A stretch of DNA of 39,721 nucleotides from an uncultured Oscillospiraceae bacterium (GCA_934481385.1 CAKSPD010000011.1:1-39721), one strand, 5' to 3'. Positions 23,432-31,364 are shown, numbered from the stretch's first letter. Program-made: numbers and translations. The notes: generated from the letters alone by a model not told the origin.

Positions 23432-24214
23432 ATGAATGATGAATTTGAAAAATCACTTGATTTCGATGACGACCCGCTGAATGCTATGGGAGTTTCAAGA
23501 AAAAGTCTTGTAATATTTTTTCTTATAGATACTTCCGGAAGCATGAAAGGTACAAAAATGGGTGAGCTTAACACTGCTATGGAGGAACTTATGCCTGAAA
23601 TACGTCGTGTAGGCGAAGCTGATACTGATGTTAAGGTTGCTGTTCTTACATTTGCAACACACCTTGCGTGGATGTACCCCGAACCAATTTCAATTGAGGA
23701 ATTTGAATGGAGCAGACTTTCACCTGCCGGAATTACAAATATGGGTGCTGCTTTTGAAGAACTTGCTATAAGACTTTCAAGAAACAGCTTTTTAAACTCT
23801 CCTTCACTTTCCTTTGCCCCTGTAATATTCCTTATGACTGACGGCTATCCTTCTGATGACTATAAAAAAGGTCTTAGAAAATTAAATGAAAACAGCTGGT
23901 ATAAGCATGGTCTTAAAGTTGCCCTCGGAATCGGAAAAGAAGCTAATGATGATATGCTTGCCGAATTTACCGGAACTTCAGATACCGTTGTACACGCATA
24001 TTCAGGCGGTCAGCTTGCTAACCTTATAAAGAAAATTGCTGTTACATCATCTCAGATAGGAAGTAAGAGTATGACTCTTTCTGATGATACAACAGGCGAA
24101 ATAAACTTTGAAGATGTTTCACAAAGCAAACAGAAACAGCTTGGCGAACAGATTCAGGAAATTGTAAATTCAGAAGATTATCCGAAGGATATTCCTTTCG
24201 ATTCAGGCTGGTAA
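23432..24214 (+). CDS. TerY-like VWA domain protein of the TerY-P triad
   Basis: A 260-residue protein, AAGGAG upstream. The VWA domain starts at VIFFLIDTSGSMKGTKMGEL with MIDAS D33-T-S35-G-S37, has KVAVLTFATHL, LSPAGITNMG with the MIDAS Thr, and VIFLMTDGYPSDD with the MIDAS Asp. VALGIGKEANDDML follows in TerY style. The short acidic C-terminal tail (MTLSDDTTGEI and onward) could be a phosphorylation target. No signal peptide or membrane segment is present. In TerY-P systems the VWA protein is thought to be the phosphorylated switch that engages a partner, set by the kinase upstream and the phosphatase downstream. Confidence 0.88.
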   Translation: MNDEFEKSLDFDDDPLNAMGVSRKSLVIFFLIDTSGSMKGTKMGELNTAMEELMPEIRRVGEADTDVKVAVLTFATHLAWMYPEPISIEEFEWSRLSPAGITNMGAAFEELAIRLSRNSFLNSPSLSFAPVIFLMTDGYPSDDYKKGLRKLNENSWYKHGLKVALGIGKEANDDMLAEFTGTSDTVVHAYSGGQLANLIKKIAVTSSQIGSKSMTLSDDTTGEINFEDVSQSKQKQLGEQIQEIVNSEDYPKDIPFDSGW

Positions 24215-24255
24215 TTCATATATGATTTGCCTGTGTCAGAAAAGGAGGTGCAGAA

Positions 24256-25209
24256 ATGTTTGACGGGTTTAATTATACCGTACAGGGAGAAAGCCATATC
24301 AAAAGCGGAAAAGTATGTCAGGACTGGTCAGACTTTAAAGCACATGAAAATTATGCTGTTGCCGTTGTAGCTGACGGACATGGAAGCAAGAAACATTTCA
24401 GAAGTGATGTAGGTTCAAAGCTTGCGGTAAAAGTAACACTCAAAACAATAGATAATTTCTATCACAATGCTTTTGATTTTGAAAAAAGCTTTGAAAAAAA
24501 TCCACAGAAAGTTATTAAAAAAATTCAGAAATATATTATCTCATACTGGAACAAGGAAGTAAGCTGGTATCACAGAAATAACCCTGTAACTGATGAAGAA
24601 AAGAAAAATTTTACCGATGATGAATTCAAAGCTATAAGAATGGAATCTATGTATGGAACTACTCTTATCGCTGTCGTAATGGGTAAAAATTTCAGTTTCG
24701 GACTTCAGATTGGGGACGGAAGTCTTGTTGTTCTTGATAGTGACTGCGAAACAGAAATGCCCATTGAAAGCGATGAAAATCCTGCAAACCTCACTGCATC
24801 AATGTGCAACTCCAATGCAATAGATATGTTCAGCCTTTTTTATACATTCGATAAACCGCTTGCAATGTTCGTTTCAACAGACGGGCTTTATACATCATTC
24901 GGAAGTTCGGAGGACTTTCTCGATTACCATACAATTATTGCAGGTCAGCTCGATAATCCTGATGATTTTAAAAGTATCGTTTTAAGAAATCTTACAAAAA
25001 GAACAAAATACGGAACTCAGGACGATATTTCTTTTTCATGCGTCTTTGATAAAACACTCATAGATGAAAATATAAAAGCCATAAGAAATCAGATTCAGAT
25101 AAATAACAGCCGTTCTGCTATGCGTAAGGCTGAACATGCTGCAAAAATCAAAAAAATGAAAGCAAAACAGGCTATGCTCAGACAGCAGAATGAAGAAAAT
25201 CAACAGTAA
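24256..25209 (+). CDS. PP2C-family protein phosphatase of the TerY-P triad
   Basis: A 317-residue protein, AAAGGAGGTG 5 nt before the ATG. PP2C motifs are present in order: GKVCQDWSDF near the N-terminus, AVVADGHGSKKHF with the metal ligands D40-G41, MYGTTLIAVVMG, LQIGDGSLVVLD, MFVSTDGLYTSF and GTQDDISFSCVF. All the metal-binding Asp positions are seen, so it should be an active Mn2+/Mg2+-dependent Ser/Thr phosphatase. The C-terminal ~40 residues are a charged helix (RKAEHAAKIKKMKAKQAML) that could be a coiled coil. It would reverse the kinase at 22042-23391. The GGDEF gene begins 13 nt downstream. Confidence 0.9.
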   Translation: MFDGFNYTVQGESHIKSGKVCQDWSDFKAHENYAVAVVADGHGSKKHFRSDVGSKLAVKVTLKTIDNFYHNAFDFEKSFEKNPQKVIKKIQKYIISYWNKEVSWYHRNNPVTDEEKKNFTDDEFKAIRMESMYGTTLIAVVMGKNFSFGLQIGDGSLVVLDSDCETEMPIESDENPANLTASMCNSNAIDMFSLFYTFDKPLAMFVSTDGLYTSFGSSEDFLDYHTIIAGQLDNPDDFKSIVLRNLTKRTKYGTQDDISFSCVFDKTLIDENIKAIRNQIQINNSRSAMRKAEHAAKIKKMKAKQAMLRQQNEENQQ

Positions 25210-25222
25210 TAAGGAGCTTAAA

Positions 25223-26155
25223 ATGAATTCAAAATCAAACAAAAAATCAGAGATAGTTTATCTCATTATAGGAATTGTTTTATTTGTAGGAATATCTCTG
25301 ATTCAAACTAATCTTACAAGACAGGGAACAACTCAGCTTAATGGTGTTTTTGCTCAGATTCAGGTTATTATATCTACCTTGCTTGTAATTCTCTCACATA
25401 AAAAAGGCTATATTGCCGGTGTTATAATCAATATTCTTTCTATCTTTCCGGTAATAATGCAGATTGTTAAAACTAAAAATATGGCATCACTTCCGGGAAT
25501 GGTTATTCCGGTCTGTACAGTTATAACAATCACTATAATTTATGTGTTTTCAAGCAAGACAAGAAGAATGAATAATGAACTTACTGAAAGCTATAATCAG
25601 ATTGTTGAAGCCAACAGAATAATGAAAGATAAGGACGAAAAACTTACTTATCTTGCTTATTATGACGTTCTTACAAATATGCCGAACAGACAGCTTTTTA
25701 TCAGCAAGCTTGAGGAAAATATCAAAAATGATACAGTTTTTACTGTAATTTATGCCGATATAGATGACTTCAAAAAAATCAATGATGTACATGGTCATAA
25801 TTCAGGTGATGTTATGCTTTGCAACTTTGCTGAAAGATTCAGAAGCATTTGCGGTGACAGGGATTTTGTCGGAAGAATCGGCGGTGATGAGTTTGCGGTT
25901 ATGCTGAAAGGAAGTTATTCCGATGTTCAGATAAATGATTATATAAACAGACTCAGAAGCGTTATATCCGAACCGGTTGCCATAAACGGTGCTTTGTTTC
26001 ACCTTACAATGAGCTATGGCGTTGCATCTTTCCCTATGGACGCACGCACCTCAGAGGATATATTCAAATGTATAGATATAGCAATGTTTAATGCAAAGGC
26101 AGAAGGAAAAGACAGACCTTGTTTCTATAACAGACTTCAGCAGACTGCCAGATAA
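25223..26155 (+). CDS. Membrane-bound diguanylate cyclase (GGDEF)
   Basis: A 310-residue protein. The ATG at 25223 is 7 nt after AAGGAG; the longer ATG at 25190 overlaps the PP2C gene and lacks a site. Four hydrophobic segments fill about residues 12-115 (for example IVYLIIGIVLFVGISLI and GYIAGVIINILSIFPVIM), followed by a coiled-coil linker. The GGDEF domain starts YLAYYDVLTNMPNRQLFI, contains YADIDDFKKINDVHGHNSGD, the intact active site RIG220-GDEF224, and ends with FKCIDIAMFNAKAEGKDR. There is no upstream inhibitory site (RxxD four or five residues before GGDEF). It makes c-di-GMP from GTP. Its position directly behind the triad suggests co-expression, though a functional link is only inferred. 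Confidence 0.88.
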   Translation: MNSKSNKKSEIVYLIIGIVLFVGISLIQTNLTRQGTTQLNGVFAQIQVIISTLLVILSHKKGYIAGVIINILSIFPVIMQIVKTKNMASLPGMVIPVCTVITITIIYVFSSKTRRMNNELTESYNQIVEANRIMKDKDEKLTYLAYYDVLTNMPNRQLFISKLEENIKNDTVFTVIYADIDDFKKINDVHGHNSGDVMLCNFAERFRSICGDRDFVGRIGGDEFAVMLKGSYSDVQINDYINRLRSVISEPVAINGALFHLTMSYGVASFPMDARTSEDIFKCIDIAMFNAKAEGKDRPCFYNRLQQTAR

Positions 26156-26171
26156 GTTGTTTAAAAAATCA

Positions 26172-26194
26172 GGCGGACTTTCTGTCCGCCTTTT
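26172..26194 (+). terminator. Terminator after the LRR/TerY-P/GGDEF operon
   Basis: GGCGGAC (26172-26178) pairs perfectly with GTCCGCC (26184-26190) across TTTCT, followed by TTTT. The U tract is short, so some read-through into the deaminase-like gene is possible. Confidence 0.8.
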
Positions 26195-26223
26195 AACCTA
26201 TTTTTGAAAGGAAGTAATGCTAA

Positions 26224-27441
26224 ATGGATTTGCAGGAAATGTATAATACTGCTGTCGGTATAATCGAAAATCTTAGAACAGCAGACGGAAACTATTCTGT
26301 ATCTCAAAATTCGTCAGTGTGTGTTCTTGTTACTGCAAGCGGACGTGTTTATTCAGGAATTACAGGAACAACTGCTGAAAACAGCAAAAAAAACAGTTGT
26401 GCTGAATATAATGCCATTGTATCTATGATGATTGACGGTGAAAGACGTATATCAAAAATGATGACTGTTATGTTCAAAAACGGAGAAGTAGTTCTTCCAT
26501 GTGAAAAATGCAGGGATATTATTTTTAAAATGGACAGCGAAAACCGTAACTGTGAAATAGCTGTATCAAAAAGCGGTACAATAAATCTGAGTGTTCTTAT
26601 GCCCACAAGTAAATTTTCACAGCCTGAAAGTATTCCTGCTCCGCCTCCCGTGCCTCCCGTGAATGATTTCAGCAGTTCTATGGATTTTGGCGATTTTGAT
26701 TTTGAATCAGAAGAATTTCAGGATAATAAAAACGTTTTTTCAGAACCTAAAAAATTTGAAGTTGAAACAGCAGGTACAAAAAAAAGTGAAGATGACTTTG
26801 AAATTGAATCTCCGTCATCTGTTGACTATGTAACAGAGGTCAAAGCTGATGAGGATAATCCGTTCTATGAACCAGAAATCAAAAATCAGAAAAGCAATAT
26901 AGTAAGGGACGGAAATATAGAATTTGAAATGTACGACCCTAATAAAAAAGATGAAATTCCGAAACCAAAGGCTTTAAATCAGATTCCTGTTTCAAATTCA
27001 TCAGAAAGCATACATACCAAACATAATAATTATTATAATAGCAAATATGATACCGGTGTTTCACAGTATAACAGCTTTTCAGAAGGATTTTCAGATTCTT
27101 CATATCAGAAGAATGAACAGTATCAGTCACCGTATAATCATGGAAAAAACACTATAAATTCCGGAACATCATCTTCTTCATATTACTATTCACAGATGTC
27201 TTCTTCAAATTCTTCACAGGGTTCAGCCGGAAGTTCAATATATAAACAGAAACTTGATACTCTTCTCGGAAGCAGTTCAAACTCTGTGCCATCTCAGGAA
27301 GTTGTTCCTGAACAGCCTAAATCCGAAAAAAGTTCAAAAGTTCTTTCAAAGCTTGAAATGCTTAAAATGGCAAAGGAAAAAAAGAGACTTGCTAAAATAG
27401 ATGCAAAATTTCAGAAAAAAATTAAAAAGAAAGGCTATTGA
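26224..27441 (+). CDS. Cytidine-deaminase-like protein with a long low-complexity C-terminal tail
   Basis: A 405-residue protein with AGGAAG upstream of ATG 26224. The first ~125 residues fold like cytidine deaminase: VCVLVTASGRVYSG, then SCAEYNAI with zinc ligand C59 and catalytic E61, and VVLPCEKCRD with zinc ligands C93 and C96. This is the C-A-E plus P-C-x-x-C arrangement of CDA and blasticidin-S-deaminase-like enzymes. Residues ~130-360 are Ser/Asn/Tyr/Pro-rich with acidic stretches and look disordered, and the end is very basic (LKMAKEKKRLAKID, KKIKKKGY). Normal CDA is about 130 residues, so the 280-residue tail is unusual. It lies 68 nt after the TerY-P operon with a terminator between, and I see no clear promoter of its own. 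Substrate unknown. Confidence 0.72.
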   Translation: MDLQEMYNTAVGIIENLRTADGNYSVSQNSSVCVLVTASGRVYSGITGTTAENSKKNSCAEYNAIVSMMIDGERRISKMMTVMFKNGEVVLPCEKCRDIIFKMDSENRNCEIAVSKSGTINLSVLMPTSKFSQPESIPAPPPVPPVNDFSSSMDFGDFDFESEEFQDNKNVFSEPKKFEVETAGTKKSEDDFEIESPSSVDYVTEVKADEDNPFYEPEIKNQKSNIVRDGNIEFEMYDPNKKDEIPKPKALNQIPVSNSSESIHTKHNNYYNSKYDTGVSQYNSFSEGFSDSSYQKNEQYQSPYNHGKNTINSGTSSSSYYYSQMSSSNSSQGSAGSSIYKQKLDTLLGSSSNSVPSQEVVPEQPKSEKSSKVLSKLEMLKMAKEKKRLAKIDAKFQKKIKKKGY

Positions 27442-27451
27442 CAGCTGAAAA

Positions 27452-27480
27452 GGCGGTTTTTAATACCGCCTATATTTTTT
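27452..27480. terminator. Terminator shared by the deaminase-like gene and the small minus-strand genes
   Basis: GGCGGT (27452-27457) pairs with ACCGCC (27465-27470) across TTTTAAT, then a T-rich run (tatattttttt). The minus direction also has a short T run (CCTTTTCAG). The stop region of the minus-strand gene at 27470 abuts it. Confidence 0.75.
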
Positions 27481-27649
27481 TTGTAATCCTGAAAATACTT
27501 TCATCAGACAGATAAAGCTTGCGGATTTCGTTGTCATTCAGCTTTTTTTTCAGTTCTCTGACAGTCTGCTGGAGGTGTTTTCTGTTGCAGGATTTAGCAC
27601 ACTTTTCAGCATAGGCAATAAGAAGAATTGCCAGGTCATATTCATTCAT
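27470..27649 (-). CDS. Small uncharacterised protein (59 residues)
   Basis: The ATG at 27649 lies about 9 nt after AAAGGA. The longer frame opening at 27835 runs antiphase through the preceding gene and is not credible, so only the part from MNEYDLAILLIAYAEKCAKS is kept. It continues NRKHLQQTVRELKKKLNDNE and ends FRITKKI: two likely amphipathic helices with a basic end. I recognise no family. Its first bases overlap the last 8 of the 82-residue gene upstream, so the pair is translationally coupled. Confidence 0.5.
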   Translation of the reverse strand: MNEYDLAILLIAYAEKCAKSCNRKHLQQTVRELKKKLNDNEIRKLYLSDESIFRITKKI

Positions 27650-27890
27650 AGCTGTAATTCCTTTCATTAAATTCTTTTGATATAAACAAAGTGTCAGATG
27701 AAAAATGTCTGATATACCATTTAAGGTATTTGCAGTATTCCGGATTTTCAAAACACATGTCGAAAAATTCGGAAATTTTTCCTGTAAAAATACAGTTGCT
27801 TTCAGAATCATAAAGCTTAAAAATGTTGCAGTCATCGATGTTAAGCTGAATAAACTTTTTTAAAACAAGCGGGGGAGAGTTAAAATTCAT
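27642..27890 (-). CDS. Small uncharacterised protein (82 residues) facing the XRE regulator
   Basis: The ATG at 27890 is 10 nt after AAAGG; the TTG at 27899 overlaps that spacing and is rejected. The sequence is acidic and aromatic: NFNSPPLVLKKFIQLNIDDC, SNCIFTGKISEFFDMCFENP, EYCKYLKWYIRHF. No known domain, signal peptide or membrane segment. It is driven by a perfect sigma-A promoter (28005-27977) that faces the XRE promoter across a palindrome, an arrangement seen in phage-type switches and some toxin/antitoxin or immunity pairs. Function unknown. Confidence 0.55.
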   Translation of the reverse strand: MNFNSPPLVLKKFIQLNIDDCNIFKLYDSESNCIFTGKISEFFDMCFENPEYCKYLKWYIRHFSSDTLFISKEFNERNYSYE

Positions 27891-27908
27891 AAAAAGCAAT
27901 CCTTTCTG

Positions 27909-27937
27909 TTTACTTTTATTTTTTTTTATGATATAAT
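27909..27937 (+). promoter_or_regulatory. Promoter of the XRE regulator gene
   Basis: TTTACT (27909-27914), a 17-bp spacer, TATAAT (27932-27937) with extended -10 TG. Transcription would start near 27944, giving a leader of about 100 nt that crosses the palindrome and the opposing promoter. Confidence 0.65.
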
Positions 27938-27949
27938 TGTAAAAATGGA

Positions 27950-27971
27950 ATACGACAAAATGTTGTCTGTA
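27950..27971. promoter_or_regulatory. Palindromic operator between face-to-face promoters
   Basis: TACGACAAAATGTTGTCTGTA at 27951-27971 has GACAA/TTGTC half-sites around AATG, with outer TAC/GTA also matching. It lies just downstream of the start sites of both opposing promoters, so the XRE protein bound here could repress either or both. Confidence 0.6.
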
Positions 27972-27976
27972 TTTAC

Positions 27977-28005
27977 ATTATATACCTAAACGCCGAATAT
28001 GTCAA
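27977..28005 (-). promoter_or_regulatory. Sigma-A promoter of the two small minus-strand genes
   Basis: TTGACA (28005-28000), a 17-bp spacer, TATAAT (27982-27977), both consensus. Predicted start is near 27970, overlapping the palindrome. Confidence 0.75.
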
Positions 28006-28044
28006 TAGCAAAATACCGATTTAACGAATAAGGAGTGAAATTTT

Positions 28045-28446
28045 GTGAATTTTAACCAAAGAATAGCTTATCTTCTTAAAGAAAAAAAATGTTCACAAGC
28101 AGACCTTGCTAAATTTGTAGGAGTAAAGCCAAATACAGTAAGTGACTGGATAAATAAAGAAACAAGCCCTAAAATAGAACATATCTACGCAATCGCAAAA
28201 TATTTCAACGTATCACTGGATTATCTTTTTTACGGAGCAGAAACATCAAACAGTATATTGAATTCAAATATAGGTGCGATAGGAACAAATTCAAGCGGGA
28301 CTGTCAATATTCACAGCGATAAATCGGAATATGACGAAATTTCCGCAGAAGTTGCAAGAATTTTAAATTCACTTCCTTTAAAAGAGCGTTCCAGACTTCT
28401 TACTCTGATATATGAGTTTGAAGAAAGTTGCCATAACAGCATATAA
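28045..28446 (+). CDS. XRE/Cro-family transcriptional regulator
   Basis: A 133-residue protein. GTG at 28045, about 9 nt after AAGGAG. The N-terminal helix-turn-helix is clear: QRIAYLLKEKKCSQADLAKF, VGVKPNTVSDWINKETSPKI, then IYAIAKYFNVSLDYLFYG. A short linker (residues ~70-92) carries the motif IGAIGTNSSGTVNIH seen in some Firmicute XRE repressors. It is followed by a helical C-terminus (SAEVARILNSLPLKERSRLL) that may dimerise. It likely binds the palindrome at 27951-27971 and controls its own gene and the small divergent pair. The hairpin after it is shared with the adenine methylase gene. Confidence 0.9.
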   Translation: MNFNQRIAYLLKEKKCSQADLAKFVGVKPNTVSDWINKETSPKIEHIYAIAKYFNVSLDYLFYGAETSNSILNSNIGAIGTNSSGTVNIHSDKSEYDEISAEVARILNSLPLKERSRLLTLIYEFEESCHNSI

Positions 28447-28476
28447 AAATGACGGTTCAGAATGAACCGTCATTTT
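28446..28476. terminator. Bidirectional terminator between XRE and the DNA methylase
   Basis: A perfect 14-bp stem, AAAATGACGGTTCA (28446-28459) and TGAACCGTCATTTT (28463-28476), with a GAA loop. It contains the stop codons of both convergent genes, at 28444-28446 and 28472-28470. Confidence 0.9.
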
Positions 28477-29468
28477 ATAAGACAATGAAGATATTCAACA
28501 GTTGAATCAGATTTTATATTTCTGTTTTCGTTTTTGTCTGCTTTAAAACGTCTGTATTGCTTTGTGTAGCATTGATATTCTCCGAATTCTGACATAATTT
28601 TTTTAATTGCTTCAAGGGACATAATGCCTTCATTGTTATAGCTCAGAAAAATATATTTAAAATCTGCATCTGCAATAAGGTTTCTGAAAACATTTTCAGC
28701 AGTTTTAGATGAACAGAATTCACTTTTCTGATTTGTATAATCCCTCAGACCTGTTTTGCCATGAAGAACCGGATTGTCATATTTTGCAATAGTTTCAAGA
28801 ACATGATAATTTGCACTATATTGTCTTGCATTATACGGAGGGTCTAAATAGAGGACATCACCGGATATTTTTTTTATAAGAATGCTGATATTTTCATTAT
28901 ATGCCTTGCCTTTTTTTCCGTTTATTACGGGAAGAAGTTCAAGACGGAAATTTCTCTCAGCAGATTTTTTCGTGTGTTTCAGAAAAGCACCATAAACGGA
29001 AGCAGTATTTGCATATTTATCAATTGAATTTATGATACTTGCAAGAAAATGAAAATATACAGAACTGTCTATTTTTTTTTCTCTGTAAAGCCTTTCAAGT
29101 TCCGAACGCATAGCATCACAACGCATACCGTTTGAATCTGTGAAATAATTTCGTCCGCTACCCGAACCACTGCAATAATTATTGTAAATAAATCCTTTTA
29201 TTCCTTTAAGGGTGTTCATATATTCAAGCAGTTCATTATCAGGGGACAGACTGTTTTCAATATAATGCCTGTTAAGAACATAGCTGTAATACTGTATATC
29301 ATTTGATATGACATTACAGCCTTTTTTTCTGTATGAAGTACCTACTGCACCTGTTCCGGCAAAGAGGTCTGCGAAAGTAAATTCATCACCTTCCTTAAAG
29401 CCTGTAACTTCTGATATTGTATCGTGAAGAAAGTCAAGAAGTGAATGTTTAGAGCCGATATAATTCAT
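28470..29468 (-). CDS. D12-class N6-adenine DNA methyltransferase (Dam-like), no restriction partner
   Basis: A 332-residue protein, GGAGG just before ATG 29468. The N-terminus MNYIGSKHSLLDFL is motif X, TFADLFAGTGAVGTSYRKKG contains motif I (F36-AGTG40), and DVLYLDPPYNARQYSANYHV carries the catalytic D209-PPY212. The order X-I-...-IV is that of alpha-class Dam/D12 enzymes. The section between motifs includes GSGSGRNYF and a helical recognition domain. It transfers methyl from SAM to adenine in a short target that cannot be read from sequence. No endonuclease gene lies nearby, so it is an orphan. It starts 36 nt after the GGDEF gene upstream and is probably co-transcribed with it. Confidence 0.88.
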   Translation of the reverse strand: MNYIGSKHSLLDFLHDTISEVTGFKEGDEFTFADLFAGTGAVGTSYRKKGCNVISNDIQYYSYVLNRHYIENSLSPDNELLEYMNTLKGIKGFIYNNYCSGSGSGRNYFTDSNGMRCDAMRSELERLYREKKIDSSVYFHFLASIINSIDKYANTASVYGAFLKHTKKSAERNFRLELLPVINGKKGKAYNENISILIKKISGDVLYLDPPYNARQYSANYHVLETIAKYDNPVLHGKTGLRDYTNQKSEFCSSKTAENVFRNLIADADFKYIFLSYNNEGIMSLEAIKKIMSEFGEYQCYTKQYRRFKADKNENRNIKSDSTVEYLHCLIK

Positions 29469-29504
29469 TTTATCCTCCAGAGAGAAGTTAATTTATTTTG
29501 GAAA

Positions 29505-31364
29505 TTATCTTTTTGAAATTTTATCAAGATACATAAGTTCATCAGCTTTTTTTATAAGTGTTTCAAAATTCATTTCATCAGAAACAGAAGTTGAGTATAT
29601 TCCCACACTTGCTGAAACTGTATAATCCTTTTTGAATTTTTCATTATAATCTTTCAGATAATTATAAATATCGGATTTTATTTTAAGCGGTTCACACTTA
29701 CCAATAAAGAATGAAGTCATTTCATCACCGCCGAATCTTATACAAAGGGCATTTTTCGGAGAACATTTTTTCAGAGCTTCAGCCATTATATATATTGCAT
29801 TGTCACCTGCATTATGACCGAATGTATCATTGATATATTTAAGTTTGTCAAGGTCAACAAGAACTGTATTTACAGGCAGATTTTCATCAACAGCCTTTCT
29901 GAAAAGATTGTTCAGAAGATTAAATCCACCGCTTCTGGTATAAAGACCGGTGAGGGAGTCAAGCATATAAATACGTTCCATTTTTTCAACGAGCATGGTC
30001 TGATAGTGTATATTTTTGAAACCGCCTATTGCGTGGTTAAGTGAAAATATAATATCAGGAATCTGACAGTAATCACATAAATCAAAGCTCAGGCATACAT
30101 ATCCGAAAGGCTCATTGAGATATTCAAGAGCAGTAAATATAAGAGGCTTTTTATTGCCAATAAATTTTTTTATATCAGGAATTATATCCTTACGCTGAAA
30201 GTCATAAACATCAGTCTGATTTTTGTCTGTATCAGTAAATACAGTCATAACTGATTCAAAAGGTTTCTGCTTGTCCTTATAGCTGTCATCAAGAAAACCT
30301 TTGTTTATAAGGCATACAAGATTATAGTCAGTATTGTTTTTCCAGAGTGTAACAGCTTCATGAGTAGTTTCAGCGGTATGAATTTTTGATGAAACCTCAC
30401 TAAGAATTTTTTCCTGGTCAGTATAGCGATAAAAACGGTTCAGAAAATAGCCTATCGAATCGAATGAATTATCTTTAGGGCAACCGCAGGATTCTGAAAT
30501 TATCAGTTTTGAGGGCGGAACTACATAATTTTCAAGCAGTTTTTCTCCTCTGAATGATTTAAGAATAATCTGCATAATCTGTTCTGCCATATCTTCGGCA
30601 AGAAAAGCACACGAAGTTATAGCAGGGAAGCACATATTTATTTCATCTATGCCGTCAAAACCTGTTACAATAACGTCATCAGGAACAGCTATATTGTGAT
30701 TCATAAGCGAACGGCATACACCCATAGCCATCATATCATTGGCACATATTATAGCTTCAGGGATATTTCCGTTTTCGATAAGTCTGTTGCAGGCATTAAA
30801 AGAATGTTCAAACCAGTAATCACCATAGCTTACCATATCCCAGCTGAAAGGGATATTATTTTCCTCAATAACCTTTCTGAATATATCAAGACGTTTTTCA
30901 GAAAAGGAATCGTTTTTAAATCCTGCCATAAAGTGAGGACGTCTGACCTTATGAAATTCAATTACATGGCGGACGATTTGTTCAAATCCCTTTTCATAGT
31001 CAAATGTAACATTAATGCAGTTCGGATATTTTCCGTCAACAATTATAACAGGGATTCCTGATAATCCTTTTTTATCTATAATATTCATAATGGTTGACTT
31101 ATCTTTGATTACATCGTCCATAATGATGATGACATCTGTTATATCGGTATCGATAAGGTCAAAAACGGCAACCTGAGCTGATTTTATGTTATTATGCCAC
31201 AGCAGATTTTTACTGTACCAATTCAAATCATAGCATACATTATAAACAAATAATGTGCAGTTATTTAAAATTAGTCTGCGGTTCAGAAATTCAATCAATT
31301 TATTGTTAATGGGTTCATGTACTCTTGAAACACATAGAGCAATAACTTTTTTGTTATCAATCAT
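29505..31364 (-). CDS. Periplasmic-binding-protein-like sensor fused to GGDEF domain
   Basis: A 619-residue protein. The ATG at 31364 follows AGGTGA; the longer frame from 31406 overlaps the promoter and is rejected. Residues ~1-280 are a LacI/Peripla_BP_3-type ligand domain (VIALCVSRVHEPINNKLIEF, AIICANDMMAMGVCRSLMNH, VPDDVIVTGFDGIDEINMCF) without the HTH and without a signal peptide, so it should sense a sugar-like ligand in the cytoplasm. A middle region of ~170 residues is unassigned. The GGDEF domain begins YMLDSLTGLYTRSGGFNLL and has the active site RFG545-GDEM549, with Met replacing the usual Phe. The catalytic GGDE remains, so activity is possible. Such fusions are common in Ruminococcus and Roseburia-type anaerobes. 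Confidence 0.82.
   Translation of the reverse strand: MIDNKKVIALCVSRVHEPINNKLIEFLNRRLILNNCTLFVYNVCYDLNWYSKNLLWHNNIKSAQVAVFDLIDTDITDVIIIMDDVIKDKSTIMNIIDKKGLSGIPVIIVDGKYPNCINVTFDYEKGFEQIVRHVIEFHKVRRPHFMAGFKNDSFSEKRLDIFRKVIEENNIPFSWDMVSYGDYWFEHSFNACNRLIENGNIPEAIICANDMMAMGVCRSLMNHNIAVPDDVIVTGFDGIDEINMCFPAITSCAFLAEDMAEQIMQIILKSFRGEKLLENYVVPPSKLIISESCGCPKDNSFDSIGYFLNRFYRYTDQEKILSEVSSKIHTAETTHEAVTLWKNNTDYNLVCLINKGFLDDSYKDKQKPFESVMTVFTDTDKNQTDVYDFQRKDIIPDIKKFIGNKKPLIFTALEYLNEPFGYVCLSFDLCDYCQIPDIIFSLNHAIGGFKNIHYQTMLVEKMERIYMLDSLTGLYTRSGGFNLLNNLFRKAVDENLPVNTVLVDLDKLKYINDTFGHNAGDNAIYIMAEALKKCSPKNALCIRFGGDEMTSFFIGKCEPLKIKSDIYNYLKDYNEKFKKDYTVSASVGIYSTSVSDEMNFETLIKKADELMYLDKISKR

Noticed and set aside
27650..27835. 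Longer version of the small ORF ending at 27470, starting at 27835
   Set aside because: This part overlaps the 82-residue gene in another frame; the ribosome site points to the ATG at 27649.
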